Assembly (NCBI GenBank): GCA_026419775.2
Contig: JAOPGA020001211.1
Coordinates: 1 to 36,887 of the forward strand
Reading direction: 5' to 3'
Length of the DNA: 36,887 bases
DNA from: Acrasis kona
Lineage: Eukaryota > Heterolobosea > Eutetramitea > Acrasida > Acrasidae
Part shown: positions 10,686-22,025 of the stretch, in pieces
Layout of the letters: each line of letters starts with the position of its first letter
How positions within the stretch are numbered: the first letter of the stretch is position 1
Position numbers and translations under genes: made by a program
The notes under the pieces: model-generated
The model's input: the letters and a program-made list of their open reading frames with translations, nothing else
Database searches by the model: none
Told to the model about the DNA's origin: nothing

Positions 10686-12050
10686 ATGAATTATAAACTA
10701 GTCGTAGCGCTTTGCTTGATAGTGCTATCTGCTCTGTGTTCAACTGCAGAGGCATGTCCACATAAAAAGCTGGAGTATAAAGTTAAAAAATCTGTTGATA
10801 AGACATTGAATAGACTACTAAAACAAGGTCCAATCTCAAGCAAAAGAATAGTAAAAGCACTCAAATCTTACCTCAGAATTGTACGTAAACTGAAGAGACT
10901 CTCTGACAAAGGTGTCAAGTCTGCTAAAAAGGCAAACAAGTCAGCAGCGAAAGTTCTGAAGAAAGCAAAAACAAATGCGACTACAAAATCAATCAAGAGA
11001 CTTGTAAAAAGAGCAACTAAAAATGCAAAAAGAGCGAAAAAGATTAATCAGCTTGTTAAGATCATCTCGAAAGTTGACATTATCATACAACTAAAAGCAA
11101 AAGAAATTGCAGAAAGATTGAGGAAAGAAAACAAGGAGGGAAGAGCGAAATCTGTTCTGTCAATTTTGAAGAAGGTTAAAAAAGCGGATAAGTTGTCGAG
11201 AAGATCTACAAAGAAATTAACCAAAGCTCTTAAAACAACAAAGAAGACCATCAACAAGACGAACAACTTCCTTGTAAAAAATTCACGCCAAAGCAAACAA
11301 AAGAAATCAAGTACAAAAGAAGAAAGTAAGAGATCTTCGAAATCGTCCAATGTCAAACAACAAGTCGTAAAAAGCAAGACAAGCGCAGTTCACAAGATTG
11401 CTATGGTAGCAAAATTATTGAAGAGTTCACTAAAGAGAGGTACTAAAATCACAAATACCATCAAAAGAAAATCGAAGGAACTTCGAAGGCTACTCTCAAC
11501 AGCAGACTCTGTCACCATCGCAAAGAAGGTTGCAAAGTTGGCGAAGCTAGCCATCGAATCATCAGAGATTTCAAAAATTGTCAAGAAATTAAAGAGCGCT
11601 GCAAAGAAGAATGGCAAAAAGGCCGTCCTAAAGCTAATCGCTTTGAAGAACAGGAATAGTAAAAAAGCAGACAAATTCGAAAAGAAACTTTTATCGGCAG
11701 TTGTGTCATTGAAGAAGAGCTTAAAAGGCAACAAAAAGTTCAAAAAGAATTTGAAGGTCGCTAACAAGAGTGTAAAAAAAGGATTAAAGCTACTCAAGAA
11801 AAGAGCAACCAATGCACCATTGAACATTGCGGCTAGCACAATCAAACCCAAAAAGTTCAGAGGATCCAAGGCCTACTTGAGATGCAGAGACAACTATTAC
11901 AGATCAGCAAGAAAAGCGGCGAAGAAGGCTGCAAAGAAGGCAGCCTCTGACGCATTAAAAGACTCCATTAGAGAAGGAATCGAATACGCCAACACATCCA
12001 AGAATTACCAACCAGAAGCATCAGCTCAGTACTATAGAACATACAATTAA
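10686..12050 (+). CDS. Secreted, extremely lysine-rich protein of unknown function
   Basis: 454 residues from the ATG at 10686; ten codons upstream are open but start with TTG. The first 23 residues are a classic signal peptide: basic MNYK, a hydrophobic core (VVALCLIVLSALC) and a small-residue cleavage site after AEA, leaving mature N-terminal CPHKK. The rest is strongly basic, roughly a quarter lysine, with KK, KR and KxxK spacing, few aromatics and helical periodicity. The C-terminal 60 residues change character: Tyr-rich (DNYYRSARKAAKKAAKKAA, then QYYRTYN) with one more Cys. No known domain is recognised. Composition recalls linker histones or polyanion-binding/biomineral proteins, but the signal peptide argues for secretion. 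A role in a cyst wall or extracellular matrix is only a guess. Confidence 0.72.
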   Translation: MNYKLVVALCLIVLSALCSTAEACPHKKLEYKVKKSVDKTLNRLLKQGPISSKRIVKALKSYLRIVRKLKRLSDKGVKSAKKANKSAAKVLKKAKTNATTKSIKRLVKRATKNAKRAKKINQLVKIISKVDIIIQLKAKEIAERLRKENKEGRAKSVLSILKKVKKADKLSRRSTKKLTKALKTTKKTINKTNNFLVKNSRQSKQKKSSTKEESKRSSKSSNVKQQVVKSKTSAVHKIAMVAKLLKSSLKRGTKITNTIKRKSKELRRLLSTADSVTIAKKVAKLAKLAIESSEISKIVKKLKSAAKKNGKKAVLKLIALKNRNSKKADKFEKKLLSAVVSLKKSLKGNKKFKKNLKVANKSVKKGLKLLKKRATNAPLNIAASTIKPKKFRGSKAYLRCRDNYYRSARKAAKKAAKKAASDALKDSIREGIEYANTSKNYQPEASAQYYRTYN

Positions 12051-12076
12051 CATACATACAAATAAATCATTTTTTA

Positions 12077-15000
12077 TTACAAGGTCGGTGTCATTCCACT
12101 CATCCTATCTGGCTCCTTAATATCAACAGGAACCATATCAGGGTACTTGTTCCTCAATTTCTGCTTCCACTCATTCGACGCCTGTTGATCCATCACCTTG
12201 TACTCATGATTCAAACAAGGATTCTTAATATACTGAGCACGAATGCCCTGATTTTTGGTTATTGCAGAGTACAACACCCACAAGGAATCCGTCGCTGCGC
12301 TAGGCGCCAATTTATCCAAGCTCTCAGCTACGCTCGTCAGATCGCCCTTACCAGACTTCGACAAGAAGCTCATGAGAGGAGCGTATCCACGAGGATCGAT
12401 GCTAGCAGCACTCCAATAAATGCCCCTTATCAAATCAGGATCAGCTGATTTCATTTCTGCAGCGTTTCCTAGCAGTAGATATGCTTGATAAGCTTGTTCG
12501 GATGAACTGCTATTTTGTTCCATCCACGACTGTAAACACTCCAATCCCTCCTTGATCATGCCGCTCTCCAAACACATTTGGAATCTTCTGCTAGCTTCGA
12601 GGCTACCGACGCCACATGCCTCTCGAATGTAACCGTAGCTCACCAGGAATTCGCTCAAATCATCATGTAGCTCGTAGCTAATATGATGTAGCCAATCTAG
12701 CGCTCTTTGGATGTGACCAGCTGCAACTAGCATTCTGAATTTGATAGCTGGATGGCTCAGCGATATTTTATGAATGTTGCTTAGCGCATCCAACACCATC
12801 ATATCTTCTCCCACCACATCTAGGAAATTTAGCACTCCTTTGGGTCTAGCTTGTGGAATAGGATCCAAGCTATCCTCTTCGTTGCCCTGGCTCACGTTGG
12901 AATAGCTAGCTACATCAAAGCTAGCTAAGGTCACGCTAGCGTTTTTATCGAGCGGGAAGAAGCACATGATGTGATTGTTTGTGGTGACGAACAACGTTCC
13001 TTGCCACCACATGGCAGTATCAATTTTGATTCTCACGTAACAAATCATTACGAATTGAGGTTGTGATTTGAAGATTGCAAATGCATCAGGGAATTGCAAC
13101 AAGCACAAACCATTGGATGCATTCCATTTCACATTCGTTGGCGTTGGTAACGAATCTCCAATTTGATTGAATTCTGAATTCCATTGAGCGAACACGAACG
13201 ATCCATCTTGAAGCGTGATTCCCAAAAGCAATCCACCATGAATGCGAACAATGTTTTGTGGCGTTTGTAAATTATCACAAATTACGGAAATCTCATCGCT
13301 CTTGATCATGTAAATGCTCAAGATGGAATTCTTCAACGTGGCGAATTTGTCCTCTCCGTGAGAACACCATTCAATGTGATTGGTAGCAACGTTATTGTGC
13401 ACTCTGGTCCACGTGTCCGTTCTATAAATATCGTACTCCAAATCATCCACCCAATGAACCACCAGGTACATTCCTGATGGAGATGTGGATAATTTCACAT
13501 GACCCGATTTTTGTAATGTGATGGGTCGTGTGGCATCGTTGTAAACATCTTTTCCTTGTCTCGTAGTAATCGTTCTCCTCATAATGTCACATCCCCTCGT
13601 GTAGTAGGTGACTCGTTCGAGTTTGGATGGAAGCGACGTAAAGCTCGACAAGTCCACGGAGATTGGTGGTGGCGATTGTGGCACTTGTTGGTTCTTGTTG
13701 GTGCTGACTGCTGAGGCAGGATAACGTCCAGAGTTCATTCGTAGTGCGACTAATCCATTTTCTGTTCCCAAGAATAAGAGATCGGGTTGGAGCGGGTGTT
13801 GTTGCATGACGTAAATGAGAGTTGGTGCAATGTCGAACGCGTACACTTGTGTCTCTCCTAAAAGGTCTGATGATAAGGACGTATAGGTGATCTAATAATT
13901 GGTTAGAGAGCGGTTGAATGATGGACTCACTTTGTTTGTTTTTGCATTAGGAACGAGAATGTAATTGTTGGGTGTGCTGTTGCATGAAGTAGTCGCGGAT
14001 AGTTTTTCGAACGATAATGTTTTGAGTTTGGGCAGTGCGATCTGTTTGTTGACGGATCCGTTGAGACTTCTTGTGATGATGGTGTTGCCGACTAGAGTCA
14101 CGATCTCTCCGTTTGTTACAATGACGTCGGAGATGGGTGTTGCGTTCTTGACGGTGAACTCTGGTACGTTTTTATCCAATATTTGTACGTGTAAAGTTCC
14201 ATCAGCACAAACGGCTAATAAACTTGGGAAGGAGTTGTATGGATCGGCCCTCTATTCATTTTAATGAAGCGAAAAAAATGACTAACGTACGCTTATGGTG
14301 AGCATTTTTGTGACTGGTTTTGTTCCAATAGTTATGACCTTAACGACAGATTTGGTTTTATAGTTCCATAACCTAACCACACCATCGGAGCAACCAATGG
14401 CTATAATAGGATGTGAGTATAAGAATGCAAAGGATGTTATGCTCTTGTTCTCTAATAAAGTTAAAAAGAAAAAATTGAAAAGAAACATACCAAGACTCGA
14501 AGACTTGACCTCGTCGAAGAAGAACAACCCTGAGGAAGCTTCATCATATCTTAATAAAATAATTCTAGATTCTGTTTGCAAAACTATGCATTTTGGTGTT
14601 TTTGCCGAAATGAATCGTTTAGATTTTATACTGAGGCCATTAGGACTTGGTCTAGGACTAGGTGCTAAACTGTCATCAATGAATAAATTATGATTCTTAA
14701 AAAGTTGTACCTTAAGCGCCGGTTAAGCTCAAATTCCTTGTCGAACATCCCGACCTCGGTATTTTCCAACTTATCGTGTAACTTCCAGTGCACAACGTCC
14801 TCATCATACCATTGTACAGACTCAATGTCTCCAATCTTATCTCCGCGAAGTAGGGTTTCGTCGTACCAATCTGGAAGTGAAATGTTGTTATAGTTCCTAT
14901 CGCGTCAGTATTTTGCTATATTTTTATGTACTTTTCAAGAACTTTGTATAAACTAATCTCCTCTTTCTTGTTTTCGTAGCACCCGTTCAGCGAAAAACTC

Positions 15001-15206
15001 CACAATACATCATGTTGCTCCCAATCGTACAAATAAACTGCGCCTTTTCTATCTGCAAATAAAATCCATGATTTCACGGGGTGGACATCAATATGATGAG
15101 CTTTAATATCTGGAAATCTATTTAACAGAACCGTGGGTATCAAAGTACCGCCTGTCTCGTTTACTGTCGCGGCACGGGGGCTCTTGGCTTTAGAGCTGCC
15201 AAACAT
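12077..15206 (-). CDS. TWD40-2: TSET/TPLATE complex WD40 subunit (TWD40-2/TTRAY2-like), 6 exons
   Basis: TSET is an ancient heterohexameric coat related to COPI and AP complexes. In plants the TPLATE complex acts in endocytosis; in Dictyostelium TSET acts at the plasma membrane. Exons in transcription order: 15206-14932, 14896-14711, 14669-14491, 14451-14291, 14251-13931, 13891-12077; introns are 35-41 nt; the product has 978 residues. The N-terminal beta-propeller opens with IKAHHIDVHPVKSWILFAD and YDWEQHDVLW. A second propeller includes FLYSHPIIAIGCSDGVVRLW and QQHPLQPDLLFLGTENGL. The C-terminal alpha-solenoid has ISLSHPAIKFRMLVAAGH and HDDLSEFLVSYGYIREA, which align by memory with plant TWD40-2. 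It is about 400 residues shorter than the plant protein. The ATG at 15206 is chosen because the frame upstream opens only with TTG. It diverges from the RasGEF gene. Confidence 0.85.
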
Positions 15207-15294
15207 GTTTTTGTAATTTGAACAACCTGTCAGGGCTTTACAACAGTTCTCAAACAAATCCGGTTGACTAGTTGATAAACATCAACACTTAATC
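15207..15294. promoter_or_regulatory. Short bidirectional promoter between TSET subunit and RasGEF genes
   Basis: Only 88 nt separate the two divergent ATG codons (15206 minus, 15295 plus), so both 5' untranslated regions and core promoters must fit here or overlap the coding sequences. I see no TATA-like or repeated motif that I would defend. The assignment follows from gene arrangement. Confidence 0.5.
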
Positions 15295-18200
15295 ATGCTT
15301 TTAACTGCGGTGATTGCAATTTTAATCACATCATTATCAGTATATGTTCTTATAAGACCGTTGCGATTAAATGCAAAGACAGAATGCACAAACAAACATG
15401 AGAGTGAAATTACTTCACCAAAATCAGAAGACGAAATTGATTCTGTACACACACCAAAGGAACAGAATAACACAAACAAAGATGACATGAATGTTCAAGT
15501 TATCGATACACAACCAGAAGAGAGTGCCGAGAGAGTAGTTCAAAAGACCGAACCAAAAGTAATTGATGAAGTCGCAAAACCCCTACCAGTCAAGAGACGG
15601 GTTAACAACTACGACACTCTATTCTTGAGAGATGTTCTGTATGCAAGCGACATTGCAACTTATCAACTAAACGTCTACCCCAACTATAAATCGTCCAACA
15701 AGACAATTACAAAATTACTATCAAAGATTCAAGTTCTTCAAGAATCAGTAAAGGACCAAAGACCCACGATAGATAATCAAGTCATGACCCTAAAGCACAG
15801 AAGACCAATTGAACTTGATCCTGTGCTTAGTCGGTGGATCAAGAATAGAGCATTACCAAACATTTCCGTAGCTCCCGTTGAGATTTGCACAGTTTCAGGG
15901 AAGGAAGGAGTCGTTACAAGACAAGAATTAATGTCAATGTTGAGCTACGACAATGACTTGGCCAAAATGTTTGTTGTTCATTGGAAAAACTTTTATGAAA
16001 GCGAAGAGGAATTGATGACCGACATTATTTCTCATCGGCTAAAAGAAGAAAGTAAGTTGACCATTCGTCCCCCATGCTCATTTTGATAGACTATGAACAC
16101 TTGATGTCATGCGTGGCCAGTCACATTGAATCAGACATAGTATTGGACTACATTATCAGTTTCATCATTAGAAACGGAAATACAGCATCCGAAGAATTAA
16201 TAAGAGCAGTGAGGGATCGCATACAAGGACACAAGAAGTACATACTAGTCGAATCGGAAGAACAAGACGATCCAGATCACAACGTATACATTCCGACGAC
16301 GCCTCACGAACAATTAGCTTATGACATTGCTTGCGTGAACAACAAATTATTTTCATCCCTTTCGCTTGATGATTTTATCGACAAGAAGTTTGATTCCAAA
16401 AATCTCACCTCCATCCAACAATTCTTCGACAGGACACAAAACTTTGTTCAGACCAGTATCTTTTCGAAGAGTAATGTACAGGACCGATCAGACGCCATCA
16501 CATTCTTCATACACGTTAATGAGGAGCTGATCAAGTTGAGCGATTGGAACGGTTACTTTTCCGTTAATTGTGCATTGGGTTCGACGCCCATCATGAAGTT
16601 AAGAAGTGCATGGAAGGTAATTATTACTTTTGAATCATTTCATCATTTTTATAGTTGGTAGAGAGGGAAGAATTGGATTCTTACTTGGATCAATGTGAAA
16701 TCAAAGTTACTGACATGAACACATTATGCGAAGAACCACACAGCATACCATTCCTTGGTCCGTTGCAAACAAGATTAATTCGATCGGAGCAACTCAGTAG
16801 AGATGGGATCAACGAGTAATTCATTCGTTTTAATTAATTATTAACCCATGCGACAGAAACGATCAAATGGTTTATGACATTGAGAGGAGGAACATGGAAA
16901 TGAACATACTTTCATTCATTCAACGATTACAAAAGAACAGTAGACCCGTCGAATCAGATACCGTTATACAGTGGATCACAATGGATGAAAAAATCATGTA
17001 TGATGTATGCGAAGATGTTGAAAAATCAGATTCACAATTCTCGACATCAAAGGACCTAACGGTAACAATTACTATAATCATAATTCATAACCACTTTTAG
17101 AACTTCATCAAAAACGTAACCATTTCAGAGCAACAAAAAAAATCAGCAGACGAAAGTATGATTTTGGATAATGGATACAAACAAGAAATTGGCTACGTGA
17201 GTTTACATTTTCTAATTTCTAATTCAAAGTAGACCGCTCCATTAAAAATCATGAGCGACCAAGATTATAACAGCGATGATGATTGTTCAGAAATTAGCAT
17301 AGAGCGTGATGAGAGACATTACACAATTGATCATCCCGATCCCATTCAAAAACCAAAATCAGAATTTAAATTTGGAGAAGGAGAACAATCACTCGAAGGA
17401 TTTACATTCGGTCAAAATCAACATGCGACGGGGACACATGAGAGTGGATTTAGTTTTGGTGGAGAAGCATCTCCTGCATTACTACAATTCCCTACTCAAT
17501 CAAATAATCAACAACAAAAAAGTAACAATAATCAACCATCGACCTTCTCTGGATTTAAATTCGGAGATCAAGAAGCAAAATCACCAGAATCAACATTTTC
17601 AGGATTTAAATTTGGTGGTGACGAAAAGACTGAATCACCAGCTGCTCCATTCTCAGGATTTAAATTTGGTGATAAAAAGACCGAAGAAGCAAAATCACCA
17701 GAATCAACATTTTCAGGATTTAAATTTGGCGGTAATGAAAAGACTGAAGGAGCAAAATCACCATCTGCTCCATTCTCAGGATTCAAATTTGGTGGTAATG
17801 AAAAGACTGATTCGAAACCAGTCAAGTCAGGACCATCCGCTCCTGCATTCCAAGAATTTAAATTTAATTTTGGAGGTGATTCAAAAACTGAATCGAAACC
17901 ATTACATTCAGAACCACCCGCTACTACATTCTCTGGATTCAAATTTGGTGATCAAAAACCAAAAGAGAAGAGCGACGAAGCATTCCCAGGATTCAAATTC
18001 GGAGGTGATGCAAAATCCAAATCTGCACCTGTCAAGTCAGATACACCCGATGCTCCTTCATTCTCTTCGTTCAAATTCGGAGGTAATTCACCATCCAACG
18101 AAAATACATTTTCAGAATTTAAATTTGGAAGCGATGATGCTAAAACAAAACCTGTTGTTGCACCCGTAGTAGATGCTCCTTCTAAAGTAGAACCAAAGAG

Positions 18201-21200
18201 CGAAAACACAAAAGTAGAATCTGCTCCTCTAAAGATTTTGAGCAATCAAGATATAGCCAATAACACCGTAACAGAAGGTGAAGAATTTGCAGATTATAAT
18301 GATGACGATTCTGATTGTTCGGAAATTAGCATGGCACCGAGTGACGAAGGGCATTATACAGTGGACCATCCTGATCCAAATCAAAAGAAAGATGATGACA
18401 AATCAGAATTTAAATTCTTTTCTTCAAACGATACTGAACCTGCTCCTGTATTTACTGGATTTAACTTTGGTTCCAAACAACCAAATGAAAGTGGTTTCAG
18501 TTTTGGAAGTGCACATAATAACACATCGAGTATCGATGAATCATTTAGTACATTCAAGTTTGGTAGTAGCATCACTCCAATTTCAGAGGGTGGTGAAATC
18601 TCCGAAAGTAAACAATCTGATTCAAAAGATGGAAAATCAGAATCAAAAGAAGACAAACCACTCACGATATTGAACAATCAAGATATTGCTAATAATGCTG
18701 TAACGGAGGGTGAAGAATTTGCAGATTATAATGATGACGATTCTGATTGTTCGGAAATTAGCATGGCACCGAGTGACGAAGGGCATTATACAGTGGACCA
18801 TCCTGATCCAAATAAGAAAATAGATTCAGAATCCGCTCCAGCAGTCACTGGATTCAAATTTGATGCATCTGCCGAATCTAAATCTGCTCCTGTATTTACT
18901 GGATTTAACTTTGGTCGTAGTTCTGCTGCGGAGTCTGAACCTGCTCCAGTATTCACCGGGTTTAACTTTAATGATGCAAATCAATCAGCACCTGCTGAGG
19001 GTGGATTTAAATTTGGTTCTGAAATTCAAAAATCAGATTCTGATGTTAATGATGAATTCGAATCAAAAGAAAAAATAGAGCCAAAGGACAACAAACTCAC
19101 GATATTGAACAATCAAGATATTACAAATAATGCTGTAACGGAAGGTGAAGAATTTGCAGATTACAACGATGACGATTCTGATTGCTCGGAGATTAGCATG
19201 GCACCAAGTGATGAGGGACATTATACAATCGATCATCCTGATCCAAATCAAAAAAATGATATCAAATCAGAATTTACAGGATTTGGTTCGAATAACAACA
19301 ATACGTTCGAAGAAGGTGGATTCAAATTTGTAACCAATGACGATTCAACGTCACAAAGTGTTTTTAAATTTGATACCAACACATCCGATCAATCAGAATC
19401 CAATCAGGGCGGATTCAAATTTGGAAATGATTCAAAATCAATTACCACTGGATTCACATTTGGTGGTGATTCAAAACCTTCTGATGAAAAACAATCAGAA
19501 ACCTCTGAAAATCAAAAATCAGATTCGAATGCTCAAGATGAAAAATCAGAATCGAAAGAAAACAAACCACTCACGATATTGAGCAATCAAGATATAGCCA
19601 ATAACACCGTAACAGAAGGTGAAGAATTTGCAGATTACAACGATGACGATTCTGATTGTTCAGAAATTAGCATGGCACCAAGCGACGAAGGTCACATCAC
19701 AGTGGACCATCCTGATCCCAAACAAAGCTCACACAGCAATACATCCAGCATCGATGCAACATTTGGTGGATTCAAATTCGGTGATTCCAACGTTAGCGAC
19801 GTCACGTCACCATACAGCACCAACTCAACAACAAGTAACGATACGTCATCCACCAATCCATCACTGAGTGGATTCAGATTTGGCGATCCATCAAATCAAG
19901 TCACGTCGCCATTCAGCGTAGATTCCAACGCATCAGATATCCAATCGCCAGCATTAGATCAATTTAAATTTGGCGACGATTCCAATTCAATCACATCACC
20001 ATTCAGCACAGATTCCACCACACCAGAAACAATTTCAAATCCAACATTTAAATTTGGATTCGTTCCATCTTCAACATTACCAAGATCCATCAATGATACT
20101 GTATTCGGTAATCAACAAGTAGAACCAACAAATGATCATGGCGACGACAAACAACTCAAACAAAACGCAAATGCATTACCAACGCTCAATACCACTCGTA
20201 CTCCGCTCCACAGGGAAGATTCATCATCGTCCACATCTACATCGACGCCCAACACGCCCACCTATCGATCCAATAAAAGAAAAGCACCTCAATCGCTCAT
20301 CATTCAACAAAAGACCATACCGATGAACAAATTGGCCATTCACAAGGGTACAGTAAAACATGACGAACGCAACGAAGATGATCAACAACAAGACGATCAA
20401 CAATCATCATCCGTTCCACCTCGCATGCAACAATTGGATCATGTAAATAAGGTGATGACGCCCACCAACGAAACCATACCCATGGATCAAGCAAGAGGTA
20501 GGGTTACGTTTAGTTTGGCTCATCCACAAGAATTCTCGTACGATAAAACAAAGTCACCACCGGTGATTCAGAAGGGATCAAAGGATGATATCTTTGACGT
20601 GAAGAATAGAGAGGATCACGAAGAGGACGATGACGATGATGATGGGACGATGATTGAGAAGAATCTATCTTCTCCTACTCTTGATAAAAAACAGGAAGCG
20701 TTTGAGAAGGACGATGATGGTGATGACGAGACATTGGTCGTGAAGAATGATCTAGTTGATGATTCGAAGGACGATGATAGTGATGATGAGACGTTGGTTG
20801 TGAAGGATTTAACACCTGCCGTTGAGGAAGAAAATGTAAAGGATGAAACGTTGGTAGTGAAGGGTGATGATGATAACGCACCGGTAGTGAAGAATGTTAT
20901 TGATGATTCAAAGAACGAAGAAGATAATGATGGGGCATTGGTTGTAAATGACTCACCTCCCATCGTTGATGAAGAAATAAAGGGTGATGATGGGATGTTG
21001 GTAATCAAGAACGTTGTTGATGGCTCAAAAGATGAAGATATTAACAATAATGACGAAGCATTGGCTGCAAAGGACTCATTATCTACAGGTGACGAAAAAG
21101 AGCAGGACAATAGTGATAATGTAGCATTGGGTGTGAGGAGTGATGTAGTTGATGAAATTAGTAACAGTGACGATGGGGTGAAGGATTTACCTTCTACAGT

Positions 21201-21387
21201 CGACGAAAAGGAAGTAAAACAAGACAGGGATGAGAATAGCGATGATGGGACACTGGTGGTGAAGAGTGAAGAAGATTTGAATAATGACAATAATGAAAAA
21301 TTAAAAGACAATCAGGATGAAGAGCAGCAAGCTATTAAAAATGAAAGTCAAGTCAGTGAGGATGCGAATACAACAGAAGAGGAATAA
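15295..21387 (+). CDS. Membrane-anchored RasGEF fused to FxFG repeats and an acidic tail, 6 exons
   Basis: Exons: 15295-16051, 16090-16616, 16655-16815, 16857-17061, 17101-17196, 17233-21387; introns are 36-41 nt; 1966 residues. The N-terminus is a hydrophobic anchor (about residues 1-22) with a Ser/Glu-rich linker to about 110. A REM/RasGEF_N-like region (about 205-320; TRQELMSMLSYDNDLAKMF) precedes a Cdc25-type RasGEF domain (about 325-570). Within it I recognise ACVNNKLFSSLSLDDFI, the FFIHVNEELIKLSDWNGYFS helix, STPIMKLRSAWK, SIPFLGPL and the final INENDQMVYDIERRN helix. Exon 6 (from residue 583) contains about two dozen FxFG motifs (FSGFKFG, FTGFNFG) as in Nup2/Nup50/Nup153, then five acidic modules, then an Asp/Glu-rich tail with repeated ETLVVK (about 1715-1966). 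The RasGEF activates a small GTPase. FxFG repeats would bind nuclear transport receptors. If intron 5 were retained the RasGEF would end at 17232, so the fusion depends on that splice. Confidence 0.75.
17233..19728 (+). repeat. Five acidic modules interspersed among FxFG repeats
   Basis: A module of about 50 codons reads (A)PLxILSNQD ... DDDSDCSEIS ... EGHYTVDHPDP. It occurs at 17233-17340 (divergent, shorter), 18229-18384, 18661-18816, 19096-19248 and 19570-19725. Copies 2-5 are nearly identical in DNA, which points to recent duplication or homogenisation by gene conversion. The SDCSEIS core is dense in potential CK2 sites (inference). Between modules lie blocks of FxFG repeats. Confidence 0.85.
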
Positions 21388-22025
21388 GAAAATATGGCCT
21401 TTGTAATTGCATAACCTCTAATATTGTTTTTAAATATAAATAACGAAATATTGGATTAACTGTCAGATTTAAATTGAACATTCAATTCGTTATTTGTGTT
21501 TCCTCTTTTTCTACTTCCTTTTTGACTCTTCTACTCTTTATGCAACAAATACATCACATCACTCAGACTTTGAAGTGGAAACACCAAAAGTACTATTTTC
21601 TGTATTGAAGGACCTCTCTCTGAGCAACTCTTGAGGAAGGAATTGACTGTAATGACTAGAAAGTAATATTATGCTTCCTGTTCTTTTTTCAAAGATTTTT
21701 AAATGAGAAAGAAATGAGAATACGATCAAAGAGAAGCGATCTTATTTAAAAAATCTTCAACCTATGGCATCTGCATGGTGATGTATCTATCAGATAAAAC
21801 GGACGAAAGATCTAAGGTGATTGATGATGAATTCAGCACCAATTACTTCAGCAGATCAACAACTCCAAATTCTTCGAGAAGTCATATGATCATAGAGATG
21901 TTGATGAGGGATTCCTGCTTGATATACTCTTATACTTGTTCTTAATTGTTATGTTCGCCCCATAAGGAGAACTGGATTGTAAAAGAATTATGTAAAATGG
22001 AACCTGTTTCTATTTGCAATACATC
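21388..22025. other. Intergenic region, possible decayed fragment
   Basis: This 638-nt stretch is AT-rich with pyrimidine tracts (about 21490-21540). The only notable frame is 21781-21945 (54 codons, ATG start), whose product contains TTPNSSRSHMIIEM. NSSRSH resembles the kinesin switch-I core NxxSSRSH with two residues missing, but nothing around it supports a motor domain. It probably holds the 3' end of the RasGEF-FxFG transcript and the promoter/5' UTR of the phosphatase gene. Confidence 0.3.

Noticed and set aside
11390..11869. Minus-strand Phe/Leu-rich frame that looks like a membrane protein
   Set aside because: Complement of AAG/AAA lysine codons of the secreted protein; no family features.
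15207..15257. N-terminal extension of the TSET subunit
   Set aside because: The open frame begins with TTG; the first ATG is at 15206.
17500..20000. Regularly spaced repeats that might suggest a CRISPR-like array
   Set aside because: They are in-frame FxFG and acidic protein repeats in a eukaryotic gene, without constant repeat/spacer structure.
20616..21311. Minus-strand Ser/Phe-rich frame of 231 codons
   Set aside because: Shadow of the GAT/GAA-rich acidic tail of the RasGEF-FxFG gene.
17251..21387. FxFG region as an independent gene starting at ATG 17251
   Set aside because: The homologous repeat module starts upstream of this ATG, the frame continues to a canonical acceptor at 17232, and only 18 nt separate it from the unspliced RasGEF stop.
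21781..21945. 54-codon frame with NSSRSH, like kinesin switch I
   Set aside because: The motif lacks two residues of NxxSSRSH and no P-loop or other motor motif is nearby; too weak to call a kinesin remnant.
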